This document shows positions 17,953 through 27,046 of a DNA stretch of 64,000 nt, in pieces. The translations under genes and the position numbers were made by a program. The stretch's first letter is position 1, and each line of letters opens with the position of its first letter. This stretch comes from an uncultured Roseicyclus sp. (lineage in GTDB: Bacteria; Pseudomonadota; Alphaproteobacteria; Rhodobacterales; Rhodobacteraceae). The notes under the pieces are model-generated. The model was not told where the DNA came from. It ran no database searches and was given only the letters and a program-made list of their open reading frames with translations. The DNA lies in contig CANLXA010000001.1 in NCBI GenBank assembly GCA_947494975.1, positions 186,001 to 250,000 of the forward strand, given 5' to 3'.

Positions 17953-19619
17953 AATTCGGGGTAGCTCCAGCCATCGGGATCGGCATCCGCCAGCTCATCG
18001 GGATAGGGCGCGTTCTGAAACATGGTGATCCGCAGCCAGCGGTCCGATCGCGGATCGAACCGCGTCGCCCCGAAGAAGCTGAGCTTGGCGCGCAGCAGGT
18101 CGATCGGCGCCATATCCGCGTGAAGGGTGTTGTCACGCACCTCCGCATAGGGATGGTCCGCCACGATCTGCAGGCGGCGCACCGTGTGGCGGTGTTCGGG
18201 ATGGCGCAGGAGGAACGCCGCAACCGGGCCGGTTTCGCCCTCCAGCGCCGCGTGAAGCCGGGCGGCCTCGAATCCGGGGCAAAGCGGGTTGGCATAGGCG
18301 TCAAGGTCTTCCTCCGCCCGCTCGCCCAACCGCGGCTCCAGCTTCTCGGCCGAGGTGTACCAGACCCGCGCATTTTGCGTGGCGCAGGTCCAATCGATGG
18401 TGAGCGCTTGCCCATGAATGCGTTCGATCAGGCCGCGCAGATCGGCGACATCCATCTGCCCATCGATCCGGCGCGGTGTCTCGTCTGCAGCCATGCAGCC
18501 CGCCGCGGCATCGACCAGATGGCCAAAGGGCTCCAGTAACAGGGCCGCCAATTGCTCCTGCCCCTCCAGGCTCAGATGCGCCTCCCCCCAACGCCAAAGC
18601 GCATCCAGCGCATGGGGCGCTTCCAGATCCGTGGCATCGAGCTTGACCAGCAACAGGTCCATATCCGCCCGCAGATCGGCCAGCTTGGCGCGCTGGATCG
18701 GATGGTCCGAGTGCCACTCATGGGCGTTGCGCCGGGCGCGCAGGGCAAACCGGCGCAGGATGGCGGCCTCCCCGGCGCGGGCACGGGCCACGTTTCGAAC
18801 CTCGGCCAGGGCCCATTCCCGCGCGGCGATCCATTGATGGATCAGCCTTGGGTGGTTCATCAGGAACGGGGCCATGCCAAGCCCGGTGGAATTGCCAATG
18901 CCAAAGCGGCGGCGCAGCTCCGGGTCCAGCGCCACCGCATCGGCACTCTTGCAGCGCGCCATATGCTCCACAAGGTCCATCACAAAGGTCCGGATCAGGT
19001 AGACGGTCAGCATCTCGGCCTGAAACGGCGTGTTCAACTCGGCCCGCGCCTCTATCGCCGCCCGGTCCGCCGCGCCGAATTTGGCCGATCCGTACACCGC
19101 CGTCGTGCGCATCAGGTACCCGACGCTCTCCACCAGATCGGCGTCGGGCTGCTGCCCCAGGGCAAGCCGGTCCACCACATGATCCCACAGCCGGACAGAG
19201 CGGTTCGCCCGGCTGAGCGTCAATTCGCGCCCGCTGACGCGCCCGGCCTCCTGAAACGGCACGTTTCGGGACAGGCGGTCGATATCCGCAGCCTCCGGCA
19301 CACCGTCGAACAGCGCGAACGTCGCGTCCCACGCCGTCGCGATCACCCGGTCGGAGCGTTGATCGGGCGGCAGATCATGGGCGAAGGCAACCAGCGAATA
19401 GGTCCGCTCCGGCCCCGTGGCGCTGTAGAGCGCATGGCCGACACCGCGCGCATCCACCTCCCATTCGGGCCGCGAGAAGGCCCACCCGTCCCCCTTCATC
19501 CGGCGCAGAAGGATGCGCATGAAGCTCAGCCGCGATTGATGAAACGATCCCATGCGATCAAGGCGCATCACCACGTTAGGATCGCGCATCGGGACCTCTC
19601 TGGGGGCGGGCTCTTTCAT
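17949..19619 (-). CDS. Unrecognised protein of 556 aa in methylated-amine operon
   Basis: I do not recognise this family. The start ATG at 19619 overlaps the dipeptidase stop (ATGA). An internal ATG at 19589 (MRDPNVVM) has a better AGAGAGG ribosome site and may be the true start. The protein is soluble and mostly helical by composition, rich in Arg, Asp and Trp. Notable segments are RMGSFHQSRLSFMR near the N-terminus, WDATFALFDG, and the HPEHRHT cluster near the C-terminus. No nucleotide-binding loop, signal peptide or membrane segment is visible. It is coupled on both sides, to the dipeptidase and to the DUF3726-like gene, which makes the three a unit. An uncharacterised enzyme or regulator of the pathway is possible. 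Confidence 0.75.
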   Translation of the reverse strand: MKEPAPREVPMRDPNVVMRLDRMGSFHQSRLSFMRILLRRMKGDGWAFSRPEWEVDARGVGHALYSATGPERTYSLVAFAHDLPPDQRSDRVIATAWDATFALFDGVPEAADIDRLSRNVPFQEAGRVSGRELTLSRANRSVRLWDHVVDRLALGQQPDADLVESVGYLMRTTAVYGSAKFGAADRAAIEARAELNTPFQAEMLTVYLIRTFVMDLVEHMARCKSADAVALDPELRRRFGIGNSTGLGMAPFLMNHPRLIHQWIAAREWALAEVRNVARARAGEAAILRRFALRARRNAHEWHSDHPIQRAKLADLRADMDLLLVKLDATDLEAPHALDALWRWGEAHLSLEGQEQLAALLLEPFGHLVDAAAGCMAADETPRRIDGQMDVADLRGLIERIHGQALTIDWTCATQNARVWYTSAEKLEPRLGERAEEDLDAYANPLCPGFEAARLHAALEGETGPVAAFLLRHPEHRHTVRRLQIVADHPYAEVRDNTLHADMAPIDLLRAKLSFFGATRFDPRSDRWLRITMFQNAPYPDELADADPDGWSYPEL

Positions 19620-20590
19620 TCCGGGGCTCCAAAATTCTCCGCGTAGAAGCGATACCAGTTCCCACCCATCACCGCCTCCACCCCCGCCGCATCAAAGCCC
19701 ACGGCGCGCAGGCCCGCCTCCAGCTTCGGGAAATCGGCATTGCTGCGGAACCAGTCGGGCTGCGGCGGAAAGCCCGCATTGTCCGCGGACCCTTCGCCAT
19801 AATCGATCTGTTTCGTCCAGCGCCCCACCCGCATCCATTCCACGACACTGTCGGGCTGATCCTGGCACAGATCGCTGCCGATCCCGAAATGCCCCACGCC
19901 ATACCGCTCCGCCATATCCGGGATCATGCCGCAAAAACTGTCCAGCGTGCAGTCCGCCCCGCCCTTCAGATGATGCGGATAGATCGAAAATCCCATCATG
20001 CCGCCACCCGCCACCACGGCCTCGATCACCTCCGCCCGCTTGTTGCGGCGCGCCGGATGCCATCGATGCGGATTGGCATGGGTGATGGCAATGGGGCGGG
20101 TCGAATGCTCGGCGGCCTCGATGGTGGAGCGGTCGGCGGAATGGCTCATATCCACCACCAGCCCCACCCGGTTCATCTCCGCCACCACCTCGCGCCCCAT
20201 CCGCGTCAGGCCCGGATCCTCCGCCTCGTAACAGCCCGTCGCCAGCAGGCTCTGGTTGTTATAGGTCAGCTGCATGAAGCGCAGGCCAAGGGCGTGCAGG
20301 ATCTCCACCAGCCCGATATCGTCTTCCATGGGCGAGGGGTTCTGCGCCCCGAACACAATTGCCGTCTTGCCCGCCGCCTTCGCCGCATCCACCTCCGCCG
20401 CCGATCCGGCCCGCATGATCAGATCCCCATGATCCTCGAAATACCGGTTCCAGCGTTCGATCTGCAGGACGGTTTCGCGAAACACCTCGTGATAGGCGAT
20501 GGTCACATGGACCGCATCAAGTTCCCCTGCCCGCATCTCCTCGAAGATTGGGCGGGACCAGTTGCAATATTGAAGATTGTCGATGCGCAT
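19616..20590 (-). CDS. Membrane dipeptidase-like zinc peptidase (M19 family)
   Basis: The 324-residue protein starts MRIDNLQYCNW. Segments typical of M19 renal dipeptidases are LRFMQLTYNNQSLLATGCYE, VVDMSHSADRSTIEAAEHS, ITHANPHRWHPARRN and FGIGSDLCQD, which supply the metal-binding His and Glu/Asp residues in the second half. The usual N-terminal HxD pair is replaced by NLQYCNW, and other histidines (for example in VHVTIAYH) may serve. So activity on dipeptides is not assured. The lack of a signal peptide puts it in the cytoplasm. It heads the second half of the amine operon, 253 bases downstream of the MttB-like gene, and is coupled by ATGA to the next gene. The true substrate may be a methylated amino-acid amide or lactone; this is inference. 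Confidence 0.85.
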   Translation of the reverse strand: MRIDNLQYCNWSRPIFEEMRAGELDAVHVTIAYHEVFRETVLQIERWNRYFEDHGDLIMRAGSAAEVDAAKAAGKTAIVFGAQNPSPMEDDIGLVEILHALGLRFMQLTYNNQSLLATGCYEAEDPGLTRMGREVVAEMNRVGLVVDMSHSADRSTIEAAEHSTRPIAITHANPHRWHPARRNKRAEVIEAVVAGGGMMGFSIYPHHLKGGADCTLDSFCGMIPDMAERYGVGHFGIGSDLCQDQPDSVVEWMRVGRWTKQIDYGEGSADNAGFPPQPDWFRSNADFPKLEAGLRAVGFDAAGVEAVMGGNWYRFYAENFGAPE

Positions 20591-20714
20591 GGCGGGATTT
20601 GCGCGCGCCGGGTCGCCCGCGTCAATCCTCCTTGTGTCCACGCATCATCCATCCGCGACGCCCGCCGGCTCCCGTGCCGCGCCACGATCCGCTCATGCGG
20701 GCGCTGCCCCGCCC

Positions 20715-20748
20715 CTCTTTGTTCCCTGAAAATGCCCGCCGGAGGCAT
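20715..20748. repeat. TTTGTTCCC-type motif with small hairpin (copy 1)
   Basis: CTCTTTGTTCCCTGAAAATG is followed by an ATGCC/GGCAT stem (20732-20736 with 20744-20748). A related string, ATCTTTGTTCCCCGAACATG, occurs upstream of the LysR gene at 27078-27097. Both lie in the non-coding gaps at the ends of the amine operon's first block. The rest of the 20591-20843 gap is GC-rich and shows no gene. Function unknown. Confidence 0.4.
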
Positions 20749-20843
20749 CCGCCACCGGCCACAAACGACGAGAACCGCGATTGGCCGCTCAGGGGCCCCG
20801 GCGCGACGGGGCGGGTGGGTGGGCGGCGCGCCGGGGCCCGGGG

Positions 20844-22385
20844 TCAGGTGAAGTAGATCCGGTATCTCTCCCGCACCGCGCGATCTAGATCCGGGTCCAC
20901 CTGAGACGCACCTTGCGCCAGGATCGCCTCTTTCCGCGCCGTCGCATTCGCCATCAGATCGGGTTTCCGAGCCTCTTCCCATTCCTTGGGGCTCATCCGG
21001 TTGCCGAGGCTGGGATAGACGAAATCGCTCTGCATCAGGGCCAGCGTCTTGTCAGTGCCCAGATAATGCCCTGGCCCGCCGAGGCAGACCTCCGCCATCT
21101 GGTCCAGCGCCAGCGTCTCCTCATTCACCTCGATGCCCCGCACACAGCGCATGGCCTGACCGATCAGATCGTCGCTCAGAACAAGACTTTCCAGGCAGAA
21201 CCCCAGAAGCGAGGCATGCATCCCCGCCGCCTCGTAGACCATGTTCAACCCCGACAGCCCGGCCATCACGTTGGAACACATCTGCTCCCACCCGGCCTGC
21301 ATATCGGGCATCTTCGCGTCCGACGCGCCCCCCGCGGCCCCGCCCGGCAACCCGTAGAACTGGTGCATCTGCGCGCAGGCCGAGGACAGCAGCGCCTGCT
21401 CGCCGGAGCCCAGGCACATCGCGCCGGTCCGCAGGTCCAGCCCGAAGGGCCAGGTGCCGAAAATCGCCGGATGCCCGGGTGCCAACGCGTTGACATAGAC
21501 CACCCCTGCCAGGCATTCCGCCACCGATTGCACCACCGCGCCCGCAATGGTCGACGGCGCCGTGGCCCCCGCCATCCCCGCCGACAGCAGCAGGATCGGC
21601 ATACCCGCGCGGATGCAATGCTCCATGGTCTCGCAGCTTTCGGTAGCGAATTTCATCGGCGGCACCACGAAGCAATTGGAGTTGGAGATAAACGGCCGCG
21701 CCCGCCACGCCTCCTCCCCACCGGCCAGCATGTGGATCAGCTCCATGCACGGGGCCACGTGGGAGGGATCGCTGAACGAGGTGCCGATATGCTTCGTCGT
21801 GCCCGCCACCGCGCCATAGATGGTGTTCAGGTCCATCTCCAGATTGTCGGCGATATCACGGCACACCATCGGGCGCTGGAAGAAGTGCACGTTATCAAGG
21901 GCTTGCGTGATCCGCGCGGCTTCGTACAGATCCTGTGATGTGGAATGGCGATAGCTGTTATTGGCCACATCCACCACATTCACCGCCGCACCTGCCGTCC
22001 CGAAATGCACCTTGCGGCCGAACAGCTCCAGATCGTGTTGCGGATCGCGGGCGGGCAGCGTCAGGTTGCGCGCGGCCTTCGACAGCGCCTCCTCCACAAC
22101 CGCGCGGGGGAACCTCAGGCGGCCATCCTCGCCCAGAACCGCTCCCACGCCCACCATCAGCTCGATGCCCGATTGCGGCGCATCGGCGAGGCCGATCGTG
22201 GCCAGCGCCTCCAGCGCCGCCTCGTGGATCTGGCGCACCTGCGCGTCGCTCAGCACCTTGAGCGTGCCGCCCTCCATTCCCGGGCGGATGGGCCGCACCT
22301 CGTCGGGCAGGGCTGCGGCGCGCGCCGCCACCCGGGCCGCACGCCCCCCGCCCCGCCGGCTCTTGCGCTCCTGTACCTCAACCAT
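20844..22385 (-). CDS. Trimethylamine methyltransferase (MttB)-like protein, non-pyrrolysine
   Basis: This 513-residue protein belongs to the MttB superfamily: TIM-barrel segments LGSGEQALLSSACAQMHQFYG and DLIGQAMRCVRGIEVNEETLALD, and the C-terminal GHYLGTDKTL and NRMSPKEWEE. The frame is continuous with no internal amber codon, so it is a non-pyrrolysine member. Such members demethylate quaternary amines such as glycine betaine, proline betaine or carnitine, passing the methyl group to a corrinoid protein. No corrinoid protein or corrinoid-folate methyltransferase is encoded nearby, which is odd. The N-terminal 35 residues are basic and low-complexity. It overlaps the preceding PEP mutase-like gene by 8 bases. 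Confidence 0.88.
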   Translation of the reverse strand: MVEVQERKSRRGGGRAARVAARAAALPDEVRPIRPGMEGGTLKVLSDAQVRQIHEAALEALATIGLADAPQSGIELMVGVGAVLGEDGRLRFPRAVVEEALSKAARNLTLPARDPQHDLELFGRKVHFGTAGAAVNVVDVANNSYRHSTSQDLYEAARITQALDNVHFFQRPMVCRDIADNLEMDLNTIYGAVAGTTKHIGTSFSDPSHVAPCMELIHMLAGGEEAWRARPFISNSNCFVVPPMKFATESCETMEHCIRAGMPILLLSAGMAGATAPSTIAGAVVQSVAECLAGVVYVNALAPGHPAIFGTWPFGLDLRTGAMCLGSGEQALLSSACAQMHQFYGLPGGAAGGASDAKMPDMQAGWEQMCSNVMAGLSGLNMVYEAAGMHASLLGFCLESLVLSDDLIGQAMRCVRGIEVNEETLALDQMAEVCLGGPGHYLGTDKTLALMQSDFVYPSLGNRMSPKEWEEARKPDLMANATARKEAILAQGASQVDPDLDRAVRERYRIYFT

Positions 22386-23208
22386 CTGCCCTGCCCTCCC
22401 TCAGCATTGCGTCAATCTCACTGCCCTTGGCGCTCGCCTTGAACGGCGTCAGATCGCCCGCCATCAGCCCCGCCATCCCGTCCCGGATCGCCGCATGGGT
22501 CAGCCGCGCCACCTGGCTTCCCAGCGAGACGCGGCGCACACCCATGCCTGCCAGCTCCTCCACCGACAGGTCCTGCAATGGCCCCACGGCCAGCGCATTC
22601 ACCGGCGCGCGTATCGCCGCCACCACGTCTGCCAACTCCGCCCTCCCCGGCGGCGCCGGCAGATAGAGGCAGTCAGCCCCCGCTGCCTCGAAGGCCTGCA
22701 ACCGGCGGATGCCCTCGGCCAGATCATAGACCCCGTTCATCACCCCATCCGCCCGCGCCGTCAGCACGAAGGGCCGCCCCAAAGCCCGCGCCGCCGCCAC
22801 GCCCGCGCGCACTTTGTCCAGCGCCAGATCAAAATCATAGGCCGTGACGCCCCCGTCGAACGACATGTCCTCGATCCCGCAGCCGGACAGGCCCACCTCG
22901 GCCGCCAACCGCACCGTCTCCGCAACATCCTCAGGATTGTCTCCGAAGCCGTTCTCGAAGTCGCCCGATACCGGCAGGGTCGTGGCCGCCACGATGTCCT
23001 GCGCATGGGCCAGTGCCTCGTCCCGCGTCACGCCCCCCATATCGGGCCGCCCCAGCGTGAAGGCGTGCGCCGCCGATGACGTCGCCAGCGCCACCGCGCC
23101 CATTGCCGCCATCATCCGGGCCGAGCCCATATCCCACGGGTTGGGCATCACGAAACACCCCGATTGATGCAGGTCCATGAAGGCCTGGTGCCGCGCCGCC
23201 ATGTTCAT
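22378..23208 (-). CDS. Isocitrate lyase/PEP mutase superfamily protein
   Basis: The 276-residue protein starts MNMAARHQ, with a GAGGAGG ribosome site 5 bases upstream and an ATGA overlap with the preceding stop. ICL/PEPM features are NPWDMGSARMM, ALATSSAAHAFTLG, VSGDFENGFGDNPEDVAETVR and GCGIEDMSFDGG. Here the DFENGFG loop stands where metal-binding residues lie, and EDM matches the usual GIEDQ strand. Family members cleave or form C-C or C-P bonds of 2-oxo or 2-hydroxy acids. The exact reaction cannot be told: no KKCGH motif of isocitrate lyase is present, so methylisocitrate or isocitrate cleavage is unlikely. It may handle a carbon skeleton released by the amine operon; this is inference. 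Confidence 0.85.
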   Translation of the reverse strand: MNMAARHQAFMDLHQSGCFVMPNPWDMGSARMMAAMGAVALATSSAAHAFTLGRPDMGGVTRDEALAHAQDIVAATTLPVSGDFENGFGDNPEDVAETVRLAAEVGLSGCGIEDMSFDGGVTAYDFDLALDKVRAGVAAARALGRPFVLTARADGVMNGVYDLAEGIRRLQAFEAAGADCLYLPAPPGRAELADVVAAIRAPVNALAVGPLQDLSVEELAGMGVRRVSLGSQVARLTHAAIRDGMAGLMAGDLTPFKASAKGSEIDAMLREGRADG

Positions 23209-23624
23209 GTCAGCCTCCTCAGTGCGGAACGCACGATGATCTTGTGGGGGATCAGAACCACGGCGAGATAGAGCCGCCCGGTCCAGTGGTTGAACCAGAT
23301 CCGTGTGGTCAGCGATGCGGTCCGGTCCTCAAGGCGGGTTTCCAAGGTGAAGGTCAGGTGCCGATCTTCCAGGCCAAGCTCATAAGCCTCCGGCGTCTCG
23401 GCCACCACGAGCAGGTCCGCCATGCCGCGGCCCAGGGTGGGGGTTGCCAAACCGAAAATGCCGACAATCCGGTTGCGAAGGCTCATCGCCCCCCGCACCC
23501 AGGGCGGCATCGTGCCAAGCGCCACTTCATACGCGGCGCGGGCGGTTATCAGGCCGGGCCGTGACTCGGCCCGGTGCGTGTCCGACCAATCGGGCGGCCG
23601 CGAGGGGCGTTTCAGCCCGCTCAT
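23205..23624 (-). CDS. DUF2867-like protein, 139 aa
   Basis: The C-terminal pattern WFNHWTGRLYLAVVLIPHKIIVR is characteristic of the DUF2867 family, found alone or at the end of SDR-like proteins. Its earlier strand LTFTLETRLEDRTASLTTRIWF suggests a beta-sheet lipocalin- or START-like fold. The protein is small, basic at the N-terminus and lacks a signal peptide; the hydrophobic C-terminal helix may touch the membrane. Both ends are coupled by ATGA overlaps to the homocysteine methyltransferase gene upstream and the PEP mutase-like gene downstream. Function unknown. Confidence 0.72.
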   Translation of the reverse strand: MSGLKRPSRPPDWSDTHRAESRPGLITARAAYEVALGTMPPWVRGAMSLRNRIVGIFGLATPTLGRGMADLLVVAETPEAYELGLEDRHLTFTLETRLEDRTASLTTRIWFNHWTGRLYLAVVLIPHKIIVRSALRRLT

Positions 23625-24496
23625 CTTGCCAACCTCCGCGCGATTTCCGCGATATGCGCCGGGCCCACCTCACAGCAGCCGCCGACAATCGTTGCGCCTT
23701 GATCCACCCAGGCCATCACGTGATCAGCGTAGATCTCCGGCCCCATATCGCGCCGCGCCTTGAGGGCATCGACCGTCGGCGCCTCGCCCAGAAACGCCTT
23801 GGTGATCTGCGTGAAGCCGTTGGCATAGGCCCCGAACGGCACGCCACCCGCACCCAACACCTGCAACGCCGCTGGCATCGCCTCGGGCGCGGAGCAATTG
23901 GCCAGCAGGACCTCGGCCCCGCCTGCCACGGCCACCGCGTCGGCCAACGGCTCCCCGGATCGCAGGCGGCTGCCATCCTCATCGTCTACGGTGAAGGCCA
24001 GCCAGACCGGCACGCCATGGCCCGACGCGCCTTCCAGAACCGCAATCGTATGGGCGACCGACGCCACGGTTTCCGCAATCAGCAGGTCGCAGCGCGGCGC
24101 GATCAGCGCGGCAATCTCAGCATAAAGCACCACGGCCGCGATATGATCGGGATGCACATCGGGTTGATACGATGCCCCCAGCGGCCCGATGGCGCCCGCG
24201 ATCCGGCCCGATCCATGGGCGTCCCGCGCGCCCTCGGCCTGATCCAGCGCCAGCCCATGGAGCGCCTCGAACTGGTCTTCCAACCCCGCACGCACCAGCC
24301 GGTCGCGGTGGATCGCATAGGTGTTGGCCGTCGCAATCTCGGCCCCGGCGGCAAAGAAATCCGCGTGCACATCCCGCACCAGATGCGGCTCGTGCCGCAT
24401 CACATCCGTCGACCAGAGCGGCGTCGGCGGCGCATCGGACCGGGCGATCAGCTCCTGACCCATCCCACCGTCCAGAAGCGTCACGCTGTTGATCAT
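23621..24496 (-). CDS. Homocysteine S-methyltransferase family protein
   Basis: The 291-residue protein starts MINSVTLLDGGMGQEL, the usual opening of the Pfam S-methyl_trans/BHMT barrel. Zinc ligands are ANCSAPEAM and the late GGCCEVGPAHI, which give the three cysteines required. It transfers a methyl group from a betaine- or S-methylmethionine-type donor to homocysteine, giving methionine, in the cytoplasm. An ATGA overlap couples it to the dehydrogenase gene upstream. Beside a dimethylglycine-dehydrogenase-like enzyme, a betaine-type methyl donor is a natural guess, but the donor is not readable from the sequence. Confidence 0.88.
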   Translation of the reverse strand: MINSVTLLDGGMGQELIARSDAPPTPLWSTDVMRHEPHLVRDVHADFFAAGAEIATANTYAIHRDRLVRAGLEDQFEALHGLALDQAEGARDAHGSGRIAGAIGPLGASYQPDVHPDHIAAVVLYAEIAALIAPRCDLLIAETVASVAHTIAVLEGASGHGVPVWLAFTVDDEDGSRLRSGEPLADAVAVAGGAEVLLANCSAPEAMPAALQVLGAGGVPFGAYANGFTQITKAFLGEAPTVDALKARRDMGPEIYADHVMAWVDQGATIVGGCCEVGPAHIAEIARRLAR

Positions 24497-26943
24497 GCGC
24501 GGATCCGTTCGTTCTGCGGATCCCAGATCGGCCCGTCGCCCTGCACCACGGCCTTGCACGTCTCGCCGTAGATATTGACGTCAAGCTCCGTGCCCGGCGC
24601 CGCCAGATCGGCGCGCACCATTGCCAAAGCCACGGAATGGCCCACCCGGTAGCCCCAGGCCCCGCTTGTGGTTTCGCCCACCACATCCCCGCCATGGGTG
24701 ATCGTCGACATGTAGGGCGCATCCGCCTCCCGCGCATCGACGTTCAGCACCACGAAGCGTTTCTTCACGCCGCTCTGCTTTTCCGACAGAAGCGCCGCCT
24801 TGCCGGGGAAATCCTGTGGCTTGTCGAACTTGATGAACCGCTCAAGCCCGCCCTCCAGCATCGAGTAATCGGTGCTGAGATCACCCTTCCACGCCCGATA
24901 ACCCTTCTCGATCCTCAGCGCGTTAAGCGCGAACATGCCAAACGGCGTGGCCCCGGCCCCGATCACGGCCTCATAGATCGCAGGCATATCCGCATTGGCC
25001 GCGTGGATTTCCCACCCAAGCTCCCCCGCGAACGAAACGCGGGCCAGGAACGCGGCCTGCCCCGCCACATTCGCCGTCTGGTGGGTCAGCCAACCCAGCG
25101 AGAGGTCCGCATCGGTGCCGATGGCCTCGAACAGATCCCGCGCTTTCTGGCCGGTCACGATCAGGGTGGAGAACTCCGTCGTGTGGTCCGTCAGGCTCAC
25201 CCCTTCGGGCAACCCGTCGCGCCACAGCACCTCGTAATCGTGCCATTGCGCAGGCGCCGCCGTGATCAGGGTGAAATGATCCTCCTCATGGCGGATCAGG
25301 GACATTTCCGTCAGGATCCGACCCCGTTGATCCGGGAAATAGCCCAGGTTCATACGGCCCACCTTGGGCAAGCCCCCCGCGATCCGGCCCCGCAGCCACT
25401 CCGCCGCCCCTTCGCCGGAGAGGTTGAAGCGCGAAAACCCCGGCAGGTCGAGCACGCCCACCCCGTCGCGCACCGCCTCGCATTCCTCGCGCACACGCGG
25501 CTCCCACGGCCCGGTCCGGTCCCACGTCTCCGTTGCCTCGATGGAGGTATCGTCGCCCTCCTTGGCAAACCAATTGGCCCGCTCCCAACCGCCATAGGCA
25601 CCCATCTGGCCCCCCGCCGCGACGACCTTGTCGTGAACCGGTGACAGCTTCTTGTCCCGCCCCGCGGGCCAGGCCTTCCACGGAAAATGCATCCCGTATT
25701 CGTGCCCATAGGTTTCCAGCGCCTTGTCGAGGCAATAGGAATGGTCGGCATAATCGGTGTAGCGGCGCGGATCGACGGCCCACATATCCCACTCCGTCTC
25801 ACCATGCATGATCCACTCGGACAAAACCTTGCCCGCCCCGCCGCCCTGCACGATCCCGAAGGTGAAGGAATGGGCCTCGAATGCGTTCTCCACCCCCGGC
25901 ATCGGCCCGATCATCGGCAATCCATCGGGCGCATAAGGAATGGGCCCGTTGATATTGCGCCCCACGCCGCCTTCGCCCAACAAGGGCACGCGGGCCATGG
26001 CGTCTTCAATATACCACTCCAACCGGTCCAGATCGTCGGGATAGAGCTGGAATGAGAAATCCTCCGGCATCGGATCGTCGGGCGTCACCCAATGCGCCTT
26101 GCAGTTCCGCTCATAGGGGCCAAGGTTCAGCCCGTTCTTGTCCTGCCGCAGGTAATAGGAGCTGTCGACGTCCCGGATTAGCGGCAGCTTCTTGCCGTTG
26201 GCCTCCGTCCACTCTTTCACCGCCGGGATTTCGTCGGTAAGGAAATACTGGTGGCTCATCACCACCATCGGCACCGTCCGCCCGCCATGGGGCTTGAACC
26301 ACTCCCCCACCCGCTGCGCGTAGTATCCGGCGGCATTGACCACGAACTCGCAGCGGATTTCGCCCTTTTCGGTCTCCACGATCCACTCGCCATTCTCCCG
26401 TCGCACCCCCGTCGCGGGTGTGAACCGGTGGATCTGCGCCCCCAGATCCCGCGCGCCCTTGGCCAGCGCCTGGGTCAGCTGCGCCGGGTCGATATCGCCA
26501 TCATAGGGATCATACAGGATGCCGCTCAGATCGTGGGTCTCAAGGAAGGGATACATCTCCTTGGCCTCGTCATTGGACAGCATCGCCATGTCGATGCCCT
26601 GATACTGCGCCATCCCCAGCACCCGCTGGAATTCCTGCGCCCGTTGGCGCGTATGCCCCAGCCGCAACGACCCTGTGACGTGGTAATTCATCGGATAATC
26701 CACGTCGTCCGCCAGCGTCCGGTACATCTCCAGCGAATAGCGCTGCATGTTCAGCACCGCCCAAGAGGTCGAGAAATTGGGGCAATTCCCCGCCGCGTGC
26801 CACGTCGAGCCCGCCGTCAGCTCGTTCTTCTCCAGCAGCACGCAATCGCTCCAGCCCCCCTTGGCCAGATGATACAACGCCGAGGTCCCCACGACCCCGC
26901 CCCCGATGATGACAACCCGTGCAGTGCTTGGCAGATCAGCCAT
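24493..26943 (-). CDS. Dimethylglycine/sarcosine dehydrogenase-like flavoprotein (DAO-GcvT fusion)
   Basis: This 816-residue protein starts MADLPSTARV. The FAD-binding Rossmann motif VVIIGGGVVGTS lies at residues 10-21, followed by the DAO fold, with the typical HAAGNCPNFSTSW loop and NINGPIPYAPDGLPMIGPMPG. The second half (about 430-816) is a folate-binding aminomethyltransferase (GcvT-like) domain with GLERFIKFDKPQDFPGKAALL and GWEIHAANADMPAIYEAVIGAG. This architecture oxidatively demethylates N-methyl amino acids and loads the carbon onto tetrahydrofolate. It is the first gene of the operon and divergent from a LysR gene. An extension to 27027 is rejected since the GxGxxG motif must be near the start. 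Candidate substrates are dimethylglycine, sarcosine or a related N-methyl compound. Confidence 0.92.
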   Translation of the reverse strand: MADLPSTARVVIIGGGVVGTSALYHLAKGGWSDCVLLEKNELTAGSTWHAAGNCPNFSTSWAVLNMQRYSLEMYRTLADDVDYPMNYHVTGSLRLGHTRQRAQEFQRVLGMAQYQGIDMAMLSNDEAKEMYPFLETHDLSGILYDPYDGDIDPAQLTQALAKGARDLGAQIHRFTPATGVRRENGEWIVETEKGEIRCEFVVNAAGYYAQRVGEWFKPHGGRTVPMVVMSHQYFLTDEIPAVKEWTEANGKKLPLIRDVDSSYYLRQDKNGLNLGPYERNCKAHWVTPDDPMPEDFSFQLYPDDLDRLEWYIEDAMARVPLLGEGGVGRNINGPIPYAPDGLPMIGPMPGVENAFEAHSFTFGIVQGGGAGKVLSEWIMHGETEWDMWAVDPRRYTDYADHSYCLDKALETYGHEYGMHFPWKAWPAGRDKKLSPVHDKVVAAGGQMGAYGGWERANWFAKEGDDTSIEATETWDRTGPWEPRVREECEAVRDGVGVLDLPGFSRFNLSGEGAAEWLRGRIAGGLPKVGRMNLGYFPDQRGRILTEMSLIRHEEDHFTLITAAPAQWHDYEVLWRDGLPEGVSLTDHTTEFSTLIVTGQKARDLFEAIGTDADLSLGWLTHQTANVAGQAAFLARVSFAGELGWEIHAANADMPAIYEAVIGAGATPFGMFALNALRIEKGYRAWKGDLSTDYSMLEGGLERFIKFDKPQDFPGKAALLSEKQSGVKKRFVVLNVDAREADAPYMSTITHGGDVVGETTSGAWGYRVGHSVALAMVRADLAAPGTELDVNIYGETCKAVVQGDGPIWDPQNERIRA

Positions 26944-27046
26944 GAAACCCTCCCCTGACGGCGGCCACGGGGGGCGCCTGATACGTCTGTTGCGCGCAAG
27001 TATCCTCCCGAAACCTTGGAACTTCAATTCGCCACACGCATCTGTT

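Noticed and set aside
20844-22385. Pyrrolysine-containing trimethylamine methyltransferase
   Set aside because: The frame has no internal amber codon and no pyrrolysine genes are nearby.
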